Shown: positions 33,691 to 42,333 of the stretch, piece after piece
Layout: each line of letters opens with the position of its first letter
Position numbering within the stretch: position 1 is the first letter of the stretch
NCBI GenBank assembly: GCA_041389565.1
Contig: JAWKRP010000012.1
Coordinates: 124,001 to 188,000 of the forward strand
Direction: 5' to 3'
DNA from: JACKEQ01 sp041389565
GTDB taxonomy: Bacteria; Myxococcota_A; UBA796; GCA-2862545
DNA length: 64,000 nt
Program-made: the position numbers and the translations under genes
The notes under the pieces: generated by a model
What the model saw: the letters and a program-made list of their open reading frames with translations, nothing else
Databases searched by the model: none
Told to the model about the DNA's origin: nothing

Positions 33691-36614
33691 TCGCGCTCGT
33701 CGTCGGCCGGCAGCGCTGGCGACGCAGACGAGCGGTGGCCCGACTCGGCGTGTCGGCGGTCGACACCTTCGGCCGGCCCGGGTTCTTCTACCTCACCGAC
33801 ACCCACCGGAAGCGGCGCCAGGTCGCGCGTGACTTCGCCGACCGGAACGTGTTCGAGCCCCACGGAGCCGTGCTCGGAGAGCTCCTGGTCGAGCTCTGGC
33901 ACCGCTGGGGAGATGGGCGCGCGGTGCTGTCCGACCGGCAGTGCGCGCTGCACGGGGCCCGCGTGGTCGCCGAGCGCCCGGAGCTCGCCCGGCTCGGCCG
34001 TCCCGATGCTGTCGGCCGCGAGCTCGCCCGCCTCGCCGAGTCGATCGGCCAGGCCCGCGCCAGACCCCTCGTCCGGCCCGACGTGGCCGGAGCCCTCGAC
34101 GCTCTCGCCCGCCGCTGCGACACCCGCACGCACCTCCCCCAGGCCCGCGCCCTCGAGGCCCTGCTCCCCCTCCTCCGCTCGCCCCCACCGGGCCTGGAGC
34201 GCTGGCTCCGCACCCAGCCGCCCGTCGTGATCGACGACGTGCTCCAGCCGAGCCCCCTGCGCACGGCGCTGCTCCTCGCCCTGGTCGAGGCCTTCGATGC
34301 CGTGGGGACGGACGTGGTGCTGGCATTCGAGTGCGGAAGGGCCGTGTCCACCGGCGATCTGGCGGCGTTCTTCGGCGGTGTGGAGGCGGACCCCCTGGCC
34401 CACAAGGGCTTCGCCGCCACGCGGCCCCTGCGGAGCGCGGTCTTCGATCGATTCGTCGCCACGGGCCTCGCGGAGCTCGTGCTCGCCACGGCCGACGGGC
34501 CCGTGCCGGTCGACCCCCACACCGAGCCGCCGGTCGAGCCTCCGGACCTGTCGGACGTGCTGTTCGCGGACGTCACGGCTCCCGCCGACCCCCGCGTGGC
34601 GGTCTGGGCCTGTGCCTCCCCGGTCGACGAGGCGGACCGCGTGGCGCTCGAGGTTCGAGCGGCGCTCGAGAACGGGGCGGATCCCGACGACTGCCTGGTC
34701 GCGCTGGCCGACCCCGGCGGGCTGCCCCTCGTGCAGCGCGCGCTCGAGCGGCTCGGCGTGCTCGTGGATGCCGCCGAGGGCACGGCGCTGGCGGACACCC
34801 CGGTCGGGCAGCTCGCCCGCCTGATCGCGCGCGCACCGTGCGAGCCGCTCGGCCCCACCGACTGGATCGCGCTCGCCGACCTCGCCGGGCTCGACGTGCG
34901 CGGCCTCGCTTCGGTGCTCGACGCCGCGGGCATCCGCTCGAGCGCGCCCGAGGGGTGGCGCGGCCCCATCGTCGGGTGGGCGAAGCGGGTCGGGACGGAC
35001 GCCGCACCGTGGGTGGAGCGGGTCGAGCGGGTCGCGGAGCTGGCGGTGGCCGTGCTCGAGCCCGGATCCACGCCCTGCACGCCCGACGTGTGGCTCGCCC
35101 GGTGGCGCGCGACGGCCCGTCGGTGTGGGCTCGACGCGCTCACCGAGCGGTCCGACGTGTCCCGCCGCGCGCGCGGACGCCTGGATGCCCTGCTCGATGC
35201 GCTGTGCGAAGACCTCGCGGCGGTCGACCCGGGGGACTGGAGCGCGGCCGACGCAGGAGCCCAGCTCGACCACGCCGTCCGCACCACCCGGCTCCCCTCG
35301 CCTCGCGGAGGGGTCGCGCTCACCGGGCTGCTCGAGCTTCGGGGCCTCACGCCGCCCCACATCTGGGTGCTGGGCCTCACGCGCTCGGCCTGGCCGGCAC
35401 CTCCCGGTGCGTCGGCCCTCGTCGACTCTGCGGTCACCCGCGAGCTCGCGCCCGTGGACCGGCTCGCGGAGGCCCGGTACCTGCTCGGGTCCCTGCTTCG
35501 GAACACCGTGGGCGACCCTTCGGCCCGCTCGCTGGTGCTGTCGTGGCCCACCACCGTGGCCGGTCAGCCCACCGGCTGCTCGCGGGTGCTCGTCGAGCTG
35601 CTCGCGCGCCCCTTCGACGGCGAGAAGACCCTCCGCGACGTGCTCGTCCACACGGTGATCTCGGATCCGCCCATGCCCGCGGCCCTCCCCGACCGCGGCC
35701 GGCTCGGGGAGCTCGAACACCCGGTGCCTCCGCCGCGCACGCTGTCCGTCACGGCCGCGGAGACCGCCCTGAAGTGCCCTGCACGGTACTGGTACGGCTA
35801 CGTGCTGGGTCTCGATCCCCACGACCCGTGGGACCCCGAGCTCGAGCCCCGACGCCGCGGAACGGCCGTGCACGGGATCCTGCAGCGGTTCTACGAGGCC
35901 CGCGATCTGGCCGCCGTGCGTCCCGAAGACCGGTCCGACGCCCGCCGGTCGCTGCATGCCGTGGCCTCCGAGGTGCTCGACGACGTGGAGGCGGCCGGAG
36001 GCTTCGAGCCCGTGCTGCAGGCCTGGGCCCGCGACCGCTGGCTGGCCGGCCTGCTCGACGACCGGCCGCTGGGTCTGCTCGGCGCATGGCTGGAGAACGA
36101 GATCGCCGACGGAGTCGGGCCTGCTGCAGTGGAGCGGTCGATCACCCTCGATCTGGGCGGGCTCGGGCTGCGAGGCACCGTCGATCGGCTCGACCGGGAC
36201 GCGTCCGGAGCCGTGCGCATCACAGACTACAAGACCGGCCAGCCGCCCACCCGCGCGCGCACCGAAGCGGGCCTGTCGCTCCAGCCCCTGGTGTACACGG
36301 AGGCCGTGAGCCGCGCCGAGCCCGGGCCGGTGGCGAGCACGTTCCAGGCGCTCGCCCGCCCCGACAGCGTGCGCAGCACGGGCTGGTTCGGCGACGAGGC
36401 GGCGATGCAGGCCTTCGGAGCGGTCCGCGGCACCGTGGTCGACGCCACTGAGCGGTCCACGCGGCTCGACGACGTGCGGGAGCGGCTGTGGTCCGTCCTG
36501 CGCGGGTCCGTGCCGACCACCGTGTGGGGCGAGGCGCTGGCGGGCTGCGACACCTGCGACTTCCGCACGATCTGCCGGGTCCGGCACGATCTGGGCGCGG
36601 ACACGCCGTGCTGA
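33687..36614 (+). CDS. AddB-like nuclease subunit of a recombinational repair complex
   Basis: 975 aa. Located directly before an AddA-like helicase, as in addB-addA pairs. No Walker A GKT is seen at the N-terminus (VVGRQRWRRRRAV instead), so the motor is probably inactive, as in AddB. The C-terminus is a RecB-type PD-(D/E)XK nuclease with an Asp in VDRLD and DYKTGQPP, framed by a four-Cys Fe-S signature: LKCPARYWY (residue ~698) and CDTCDFRTIC (residues ~955-964). It resects DNA ends for homologous recombination. The sequence is too diverged to be named AddB with certainty. 7-nt overlap with the next gene. Confidence 0.82.
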   Translation: MIALVVGRQRWRRRRAVARLGVSAVDTFGRPGFFYLTDTHRKRRQVARDFADRNVFEPHGAVLGELLVELWHRWGDGRAVLSDRQCALHGARVVAERPELARLGRPDAVGRELARLAESIGQARARPLVRPDVAGALDALARRCDTRTHLPQARALEALLPLLRSPPPGLERWLRTQPPVVIDDVLQPSPLRTALLLALVEAFDAVGTDVVLAFECGRAVSTGDLAAFFGGVEADPLAHKGFAATRPLRSAVFDRFVATGLAELVLATADGPVPVDPHTEPPVEPPDLSDVLFADVTAPADPRVAVWACASPVDEADRVALEVRAALENGADPDDCLVALADPGGLPLVQRALERLGVLVDAAEGTALADTPVGQLARLIARAPCEPLGPTDWIALADLAGLDVRGLASVLDAAGIRSSAPEGWRGPIVGWAKRVGTDAAPWVERVERVAELAVAVLEPGSTPCTPDVWLARWRATARRCGLDALTERSDVSRRARGRLDALLDALCEDLAAVDPGDWSAADAGAQLDHAVRTTRLPSPRGGVALTGLLELRGLTPPHIWVLGLTRSAWPAPPGASALVDSAVTRELAPVDRLAEARYLLGSLLRNTVGDPSARSLVLSWPTTVAGQPTGCSRVLVELLARPFDGEKTLRDVLVHTVISDPPMPAALPDRGRLGELEHPVPPPRTLSVTAAETALKCPARYWYGYVLGLDPHDPWDPELEPRRRGTAVHGILQRFYEARDLAAVRPEDRSDARRSLHAVASEVLDDVEAAGGFEPVLQAWARDRWLAGLLDDRPLGLLGAWLENEIADGVGPAAVERSITLDLGGLGLRGTVDRLDRDASGAVRITDYKTGQPPTRARTEAGLSLQPLVYTEAVSRAEPGPVASTFQALARPDSVRSTGWFGDEAAMQAFGAVRGTVVDATERSTRLDDVRERLWSVLRGSVPTTVWGEALAGCDTCDFRTICRVRHDLGADTPC

Positions 36615-39600
36615 CGCTCGACGGAGACCGCCTCGAGCTGTCGCTGGACGCGCTGCGACTCACCGACGGGCAGCGGGCGGCGCTCGTGATCGACCGCCAC
36701 GTCGTGCTCTCGGCGGGTGCCGGGTCCGGGAAGACGCACACGCTGGCCTGGCGCTACGTCCGGCTATTGCTGGAGCACGCGAGCCAGGGGGGCGACGACC
36801 TCGATGCCGTGGTCGTGCTCACGTTCACCGAGAAGGCCGCCGAGGAGATGGCCGAGCGATGCCAGCTCCGCCTGCAGTCGGTGGTCGACGCCGCTCGTGC
36901 GCTCGCGCCGGCCCTCCCGGTCACTGCGCGCCTCGACCGCATGCTCGACCGCTTCGAGGGCGCGCGCATCGGCACGTTCCACGGGTTCTGCGCGCGCATC
37001 CTCCGCGAGTTCCCCGCCGCAGCGGGGCTCCCCGGCGATCTGGACGTGCTCGAGCCCGTGGACGCAGCGGTGCTCAGGCAGGTCTCCATCGAGCGCGCCG
37101 TGGAGGCGTGGGTGGCCGCGCGAGAGCCGAGCCTGTCGCTGCTGCTCGACACCTTCGGCTCGCGGCGGGCGCTGCTGGGTGCGCTGGCCGCCGCGGTCGA
37201 CCGCTACGGGCTGCTCGACGACCGCCTCGAAGCCCACGAGCACGGGCGGGTGGACCTCGGCCTCGAAGCGCTCGCACCGCAGACCGCAGCGCTGGCCTCC
37301 TGGCTCGGGTCGACGGGCCTGCCGACGCTGTCCGCGATCGTCCAGCTCACGCGGCCGGGCGCAACCCCGTTCCACCATGCGCTGCGCGGGCTCGTGGGGC
37401 CCGTCGCCACGGAGCCGCTGGCACTCCACGCCCAGGCCCGCGCGGTGCTGGAGAGCGTGCTGAGCCCCAGCGGCGTGCGCACGCTCACGCACCACACGGT
37501 GGTCGGGCGGAAGTCCGACTGGCCCGACGTGCGGCGGTACGCACAGGCGAAAGCCGCGCTGGAGACGCTGTCGGAGCGCCTGTCCGACTGGCCGGAGCGC
37601 GCGACGGCGGCGCGATTCCTGCCCACCCGCGCGGACGCCCGGCTGCTCGAGGCCCTCACCCCGTTCGCCCGGCTCGCCCGGGAAGCCCGCCGGCTCCACC
37701 AGGACGCCCTCGCGGCGCGACGTGGGCTCGACTTCGACGCCCTGCAGGACCGCGCGGTGGACGCCGTGCTCCAGGACCCGGAGCTGCGATCCGCCCTGCG
37801 CGCACGGCACCGCTGGCTGATGGTCGACGAGTTCCAGGACACCGACCCACGGCAGTGGGCCATGGTCCGCGCGCTCGGCGACCCCGAGCCCGGAGAGCCC
37901 GCCGACCGCGTGTTCCTGGTCGGGGACGTGAAGCAGGCCATCTACGGGTTCCGCGGGGGCGAGGTGCGCCTGTTCCAGGAAGCGGCCGCACACCTGGGGG
38001 TGGACGCCCAGGAGCTGCCCGACAACTTCCGGAGCCAGGCACCGCTCATCACCTGGTTCAACCAGATGTTCCCGCGCGTGCTCCCCGACATCTGGGCGCC
38101 GCTCGCACCGGTCCGACCGGACGAAGGGGGCGGAGTGACCTGGCTCGTCGCGGACGACGTGGTGGAGCAGGCCACGCTCACGGCGCGGTTCCTGGCGGGT
38201 CTCCCGGAGCGCGCGCCGTCGCCGGAGCCGGACGTCGCGATCCTGCTGCGCACCCGCACGCACCTCGGGGTGTGGGAGCGATGCCTGCGCGAAGCCGGCC
38301 TGGCGTACCGCGTGGCGCGCGGCATCGGGTTCTGGGCCCGCCAGGAGGTGCTGGATGTCGTGAACCTCGTGCTGGCGATGGTCACCGGCGACCCGCTCGC
38401 GACGATGGGGGTGCTCCGCTCCCCGCTGTTCGGCCTGTCGGACCAGCAGATCCAGGACCACCGGGTCGACGGCGCCCACCTCCACGGGCTCGATCACCTG
38501 GAGCGGCTCGCCTGGGCCCGCCACGACGGGCCGTTCTCCGAGGTCCTCGAGGATGCGCTCGACGGGCTCGACGCCTGGCGGTCCTGGGACGCCGAAGCAC
38601 GCGCCAACGTGCACCAGCTCCTGGGGCTCGTGCGCACCTGGACCGACCCCGCGCCCCACATCGCCGAGCGCCTGGCCCGCCGGATCCGCGACGTACCCCA
38701 GGAGACCGAAGCGACGCCGGGAGCGAGCCGGGCGCGCATCGTCCTGCTCACCGTGCACGCGGCGAAGGGTCTCGAGTTCCCGATGGTCGTGGTCCCGGAG
38801 CTGCACCGGCTGCCCGCGAGCCGTCCGGACGCCCTGTCGATCGCGCGGATCGACGGCTCGTACGTGCTGGCGGCGGGCGTGGACGACCTCGATGCGGAGA
38901 TCCAGACGCGCGCGACCCCGGGCCTGCTGGCGCGCGTACGGGCGGTGCAGCGCGAGGACGTCGACGCCGAGTACCGCCGCCTGCTGTACGTGGCTGCGAC
39001 CCGAGCGCGCGATCGACTCGTGCTGGTCGGGCCTCTCGAGGCCAGCGCACGCTCGTGGGCGGGCCTGCTCGCGGAGCCTCCGGCCGACACCGAGATGCTC
39101 ACCGCCGACCGCCTGCCGCCCGTCGACCGGGTGGAGCGGGACCGGCTGGAGGGCTTCGCACCCCTCGCCCGTCGGCCGGCCGTGCGGTTGCCGCCCCTCG
39201 AGGTGACCGCCTCCGACCTGCGCCGCTGGCAGAGCTGTCCGGCTCGCTGGTTCCGGACCACCCGGCTCGGCATGGTGGAGCCCACGGAGCCCGTCCCTGC
39301 GCCCGTGGTCGCTGGGGTCCGGGGCGAGGTGCTGCACGGCCTGCTCGAGGATCGGGTGCACGACGATCCGGAGGTCGCGACGCGCCGCTGGAATGCGGCG
39401 GCCGGGCGTGCCGGGCTGTCGCCGTCCGACCGGAAGCGCGGCGCTGCATCGCTTCGCCGGCACCTGGAGGGGCTCGCCGCGGATCCGGTCCTGCGGGGCT
39501 GGCTCGAGGCGCCCGGCTTCGACGAGCTCGGCGTGCGTCAGCCGTTCGACGGCGGCGTGTTCGTCGGGCGCCTGGATCGCCTGGTGCTCGACCGGGAGGC

Positions 39601-39970
39601 GGGCGGGTTCCTGGTGGTCGACTGGAAGACCGAGCACGTGGCGGACGACGACGACGGCTCGGCGGCCGCGGAGGCCCACCGGCTCCAGCTCGCGGCCTAC
39701 GTGTGGGCGGCCGCTTCGGTCACGGATGCGCGCGGACAGCCGCCGGTGGTCGGGGCCGTCGTGTACTTCACGGAGCGTGGAGAGGCCGTCCAGTTCGACC
39801 GTTCCGAGCTCCCCGACGACCTCCCGGCCCTGCTCGCCGAGGTCGCCGGCACCCGCACGCTCGGCGAGGCCTGGGCCCGCGCCGCGGATCACCGTCCCCC
39901 GTGCGCGAGCTGTCCGTTCCTCGGAGCCGGCTGCGACGGGCACCTGAGGGGCCAGCTCAGCTTGTTCTGA
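36608..39970 (+). CDS. AddA-like UvrD/RecB-family helicase-nuclease
   Basis: 1120 aa, GTG start at 36608. UvrD helicase motifs in order: Walker A SAGAGSGKTHT (residues ~35-45), VVLTFTEKAAEEM, GTFHGFC, VDEFQDTDPRQW (DEx motif II), GDVKQAIYGFRGG (III), TVHAAKGLEFPMV and LLYVAATRARD (VI). The C-terminal nuclease has VGRLDRLVLD and VVDWKTEHV. It also shows QSCPARWF and CASCPFLGAGC, a four-Cys Fe-S-type signature that typical AddA proteins lack. Acts with the upstream AddB-like protein on double-strand breaks. Confidence 0.9.
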   Translation: MLTLDGDRLELSLDALRLTDGQRAALVIDRHVVLSAGAGSGKTHTLAWRYVRLLLEHASQGGDDLDAVVVLTFTEKAAEEMAERCQLRLQSVVDAARALAPALPVTARLDRMLDRFEGARIGTFHGFCARILREFPAAAGLPGDLDVLEPVDAAVLRQVSIERAVEAWVAAREPSLSLLLDTFGSRRALLGALAAAVDRYGLLDDRLEAHEHGRVDLGLEALAPQTAALASWLGSTGLPTLSAIVQLTRPGATPFHHALRGLVGPVATEPLALHAQARAVLESVLSPSGVRTLTHHTVVGRKSDWPDVRRYAQAKAALETLSERLSDWPERATAARFLPTRADARLLEALTPFARLAREARRLHQDALAARRGLDFDALQDRAVDAVLQDPELRSALRARHRWLMVDEFQDTDPRQWAMVRALGDPEPGEPADRVFLVGDVKQAIYGFRGGEVRLFQEAAAHLGVDAQELPDNFRSQAPLITWFNQMFPRVLPDIWAPLAPVRPDEGGGVTWLVADDVVEQATLTARFLAGLPERAPSPEPDVAILLRTRTHLGVWERCLREAGLAYRVARGIGFWARQEVLDVVNLVLAMVTGDPLATMGVLRSPLFGLSDQQIQDHRVDGAHLHGLDHLERLAWARHDGPFSEVLEDALDGLDAWRSWDAEARANVHQLLGLVRTWTDPAPHIAERLARRIRDVPQETEATPGASRARIVLLTVHAAKGLEFPMVVVPELHRLPASRPDALSIARIDGSYVLAAGVDDLDAEIQTRATPGLLARVRAVQREDVDAEYRRLLYVAATRARDRLVLVGPLEASARSWAGLLAEPPADTEMLTADRLPPVDRVERDRLEGFAPLARRPAVRLPPLEVTASDLRRWQSCPARWFRTTRLGMVEPTEPVPAPVVAGVRGEVLHGLLEDRVHDDPEVATRRWNAAAGRAGLSPSDRKRGAASLRRHLEGLAADPVLRGWLEAPGFDELGVRQPFDGGVFVGRLDRLVLDREAGGFLVVDWKTEHVADDDDGSAAAEAHRLQLAAYVWAAASVTDARGQPPVVGAVVYFTERGEAVQFDRSELPDDLPALLAEVAGTRTLGEAWARAADHRPPCASCPFLGAGCDGHLRGQLSLF

Positions 39971-39997
39971 TGGGCGCGGGGTTACCCTGATCCGAGG

Positions 39998-40555
39998 ATG
40001 GGAGGAGGCGTGCGTCGCTGGCTCGTGATGGGGATCCTGGCGGCGTCACTCGGCGCGCAGGGGGCGCAGCCCTCGGTCCCGAAGCCCCCGAAGGAGAGCG
40101 TGGCCCTCCACGTCGACAAGGTCGCGCCCACCGGCGACGGCCACGTGGTGTTCCTCACCGACGACACGCAGGGCCGGATCGTCCCGATCACCGTGGGGGA
40201 ATCGGAGGCCATCGCGATCGCGTTCCGCCTCGCCGACCGCAAGCCCGACCGCCCCCTCACCCACGACCTGCTCGAGCAGGCGCTGCGCGGGCTCGGCGGC
40301 GAGGTCGTGCAGGTCCACGTGCACACGCTCACCGAAGGGGTGTTCCACGCGCGGGTGACGGTCCGGCAGAAGCACCGCCAGCTGCACCTGGATGCCCGGG
40401 CGTCCGACGCCATCGCGCTCGCGCTGGGCCCCGGTCTCCCGATCTACATGTCGGCGGATCTCTATGAAGAAACCGGGGTCTCGATGTCGGAGCTGTTCGA
40501 CAGCCTGCGGCGGCTCGACGGCCCGGAGGGCGTGCCCCTGCGGCCGCCGCCCTAA
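39998..40555 (+). CDS. Exported DUF151 (bifunctional nuclease-like) protein
   Basis: 185 aa (ATG 39998), or 181 aa from GTG 40010, which has GGAGGAGG just upstream; the two starts are hard to separate. A signal peptide-like start (VRRWLVMGILAASLGAQGAQ) precedes the DUF151 domain: VPITVGESEAIAIAFRL, LTHDLLEQALRGLGG and the motif LDARASDAIALAL with an Asp-Ala repeat. DUF151 proteins are described as bifunctional nucleases in plants and Thermotoga; most bacterial members are not exported, so the signal is unusual. Converges with a 4-nt overlap on the ferritin-like gene. Confidence 0.82.
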   Translation: MGGGVRRWLVMGILAASLGAQGAQPSVPKPPKESVALHVDKVAPTGDGHVVFLTDDTQGRIVPITVGESEAIAIAFRLADRKPDRPLTHDLLEQALRGLGGEVVQVHVHTLTEGVFHARVTVRQKHRQLHLDARASDAIALALGPGLPIYMSADLYEETGVSMSELFDSLRRLDGPEGVPLRPPP

Positions 40556-41394
40556 GCGAGCAGGGCCTCCACGGCGACGGGATCGGGGTGGATGCCCACG
40601 AACGCGAGCGGGGCCAGGATGTCGTCCCGAACGGCCCGGATGGCGGTCTCGCGGTAGGTCTCGGCGTCGGCCCAGCCGAGCGCGTACACGTGCTCGATGG
40701 CGAAGCCCTCGGTGGTGACGCCGTCGACCACGCGGCTCGTGAGCTGGGTCCAGAAGGGGGCGAGCGTGCGCAGGGTGTCGAGCGCGATCTGGCCGAGGCG
40801 CGCGCGCTCGGCGTCGTCGAGGCGGTCGGCCACCCACTCGAGGTAGTAGCGGCCGAGCAGCGCGTGGGGGACCTCATCGGCCACGATCTGCCGGAGCACG
40901 CCCTGGGTGAGCGGATGGGCGGCGGTGCGCTCGCACGCCCGGAGCACCGGCACGCTGAACGCCTCGGACACGCAGCACAGCCGCACCATCTCCTCGTTCG
41001 CGAGCTGGAGCGGGGTGAGCCCTGGCGTGCTCGGGAGGGTGAGCCGGGTGAAGTCGACCTGGCGCCCGTCGGACCCCCCGAGCTCCATGGCCAGGCGCGC
41101 GGTGAGCTCGGCGTGCAGCACCTCGTCGACCACGAAGTCGCTGGCCATGCCGATGAGATCGAGCGGCACGTGGGCCTCGAGCATGGCCTTGAGCAGCACG
41201 GTGAACCCGGCCGCGGTGCAGTACTCGTTCCACGACGCTTCGGTCCACGAGGTGCGGGCCCGCTCGACCAGCACGGGCGGGAACGCGGCAGGATCCAGCG
41301 TGCCCCACGGCAGCGCGTCGACCCCGGGACGTAGCTTGCGGAACGCCCGCTCTGTCGGGCCTCCCAGCCAGTCGAGGTCGAACGGCTCCTTCAC
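40552..41394 (-). CDS. Ferritin-like diiron protein
   Basis: 280 aa, GTG start at 41394 in a GTGA overlap with the upstream lipoprotein gene. Two ExxH motifs in long helices, VVDEVLHAELTARL (residues ~98-111) and IVADEVPHALLGRYY (residues ~180-194), are the pattern of a diiron four-helix bundle. Other helices carry SWTEASWNEYC and NEEMVRLCCV. No signal peptide. The function, either oxidase or iron handling, cannot be told. Coupling to the lipoprotein suggests a shared process. Confidence 0.8.
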   Translation of the reverse strand: MKEPFDLDWLGGPTERAFRKLRPGVDALPWGTLDPAAFPPVLVERARTSWTEASWNEYCTAAGFTVLLKAMLEAHVPLDLIGMASDFVVDEVLHAELTARLAMELGGSDGRQVDFTRLTLPSTPGLTPLQLANEEMVRLCCVSEAFSVPVLRACERTAAHPLTQGVLRQIVADEVPHALLGRYYLEWVADRLDDAERARLGQIALDTLRTLAPFWTQLTSRVVDGVTTEGFAIEHVYALGWADAETYRETAIRAVRDDILAPLAFVGIHPDPVAVEALLA

Positions 41395-42245
41395 GGGCGG
41401 AGCACGGCGCGCAGGCGGTCGCCCGACATGGAGTCGCCGTGAGCGGACCGGTGGCCCGGGGTGCCCTCCTCCCCCGCGTCGACGAACACCTGGAAGGTGT
41501 GCTTGCGCCCCCGCGAGCTGAGGACATCGATCGCGATCTCGGCCGGGAGCCGGGGCACCTCGATCGTGCCCTCGAGCGAGCCACTGCTCGGCGGGTCGAA
41601 CGCGATCCGGACCTTCACCTGCTGCGGGCCCTTCAGGTCGGCACCCTCGAGGTCGATCCGGAGCAGCACCTCGGGCCCGGGCTCGTCCTGGTAGTGGTGG
41701 GAGCCCTTCGTGTTGGCGTAGACCTGTTGCGCTGGATCGTCTTTCGGCTTCTCGGGCGGCCTCAGCGACAGGGTGACCTGCGGGACGTAGCGCGAGGCCT
41801 CCAGCAGGAACTCCTCCCCGACCACCCCCGTGGCCTCGGCGTACTGGTCGTCGGGGGACGGGTTCGCCTCGTCGGCGTCGGCCGGAGCATGCAGGAACAC
41901 CCGCACGCGCTTCGGGAGCTTCACCCGAGGGTCGACCTGGCGGCGGATGACGTAGGTGCGGTCTTCGTTTCCGGAGATCTGGACCGAGCCGAGCGTGATC
42001 GGCTGCTCTTCGCCGATGTCGAGGTAGAGCATCGGAACGCCCTTGTAGACGTAGCTCTCGGGCATGACGATCTTGACGGTGAGCTCGTGGGTGTCGGCCA
42101 GCTCGACCTCCGGCTCGGCCTCGGGCTGCGCGGGGACCGGCTCGCTCGGTGGGGCGGGCTCGGCCGTGGAGCCACACGCCACGAGCAGCGTGCCCACGGC
42201 TCCGGCAGAGGCCCGCAACAGGGGGCTGGCTGGTCTACGACGCAT
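41391..42245 (-). CDS. Lipoprotein of unknown function
   Basis: 284 aa. A signal peptide with lipobox LLVAC (lipidated Cys24) is followed by a Pro/Glu-rich linker (PAPPSEPVPAQPEAEPEVE), then a beta-rich domain with repeated short strands (HELTVKIVMPESYVYKGVP, VLLRIDLEGADLKGPQQVKV). The pattern resembles a two-Ig-like or C2-like exported domain, but none is recognised. Its stop overlaps the start of the ferritin-like gene (GTGA). Probably anchored in the inner or outer membrane. Confidence 0.75.
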   Translation of the reverse strand: MRRRPASPLLRASAGAVGTLLVACGSTAEPAPPSEPVPAQPEAEPEVELADTHELTVKIVMPESYVYKGVPMLYLDIGEEQPITLGSVQISGNEDRTYVIRRQVDPRVKLPKRVRVFLHAPADADEANPSPDDQYAEATGVVGEEFLLEASRYVPQVTLSLRPPEKPKDDPAQQVYANTKGSHHYQDEPGPEVLLRIDLEGADLKGPQQVKVRIAFDPPSSGSLEGTIEVPRLPAEIAIDVLSSRGRKHTFQVFVDAGEEGTPGHRSAHGDSMSGDRLRAVLRP

Positions 42246-42333
42246 CGACGCTCCTCGGCAGCGGCCCGAGACTATCGCGGAGCGGACAGCAGCGGCGGCA
42301 CGAAGCTGTCGATCGGGCGAAACGTCATGAAGA

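Noticed and set aside
36764..39943. Minus-strand ORF opposite the AddA-like gene
   Set aside because: Shadow; plus strand carries all helicase motifs.
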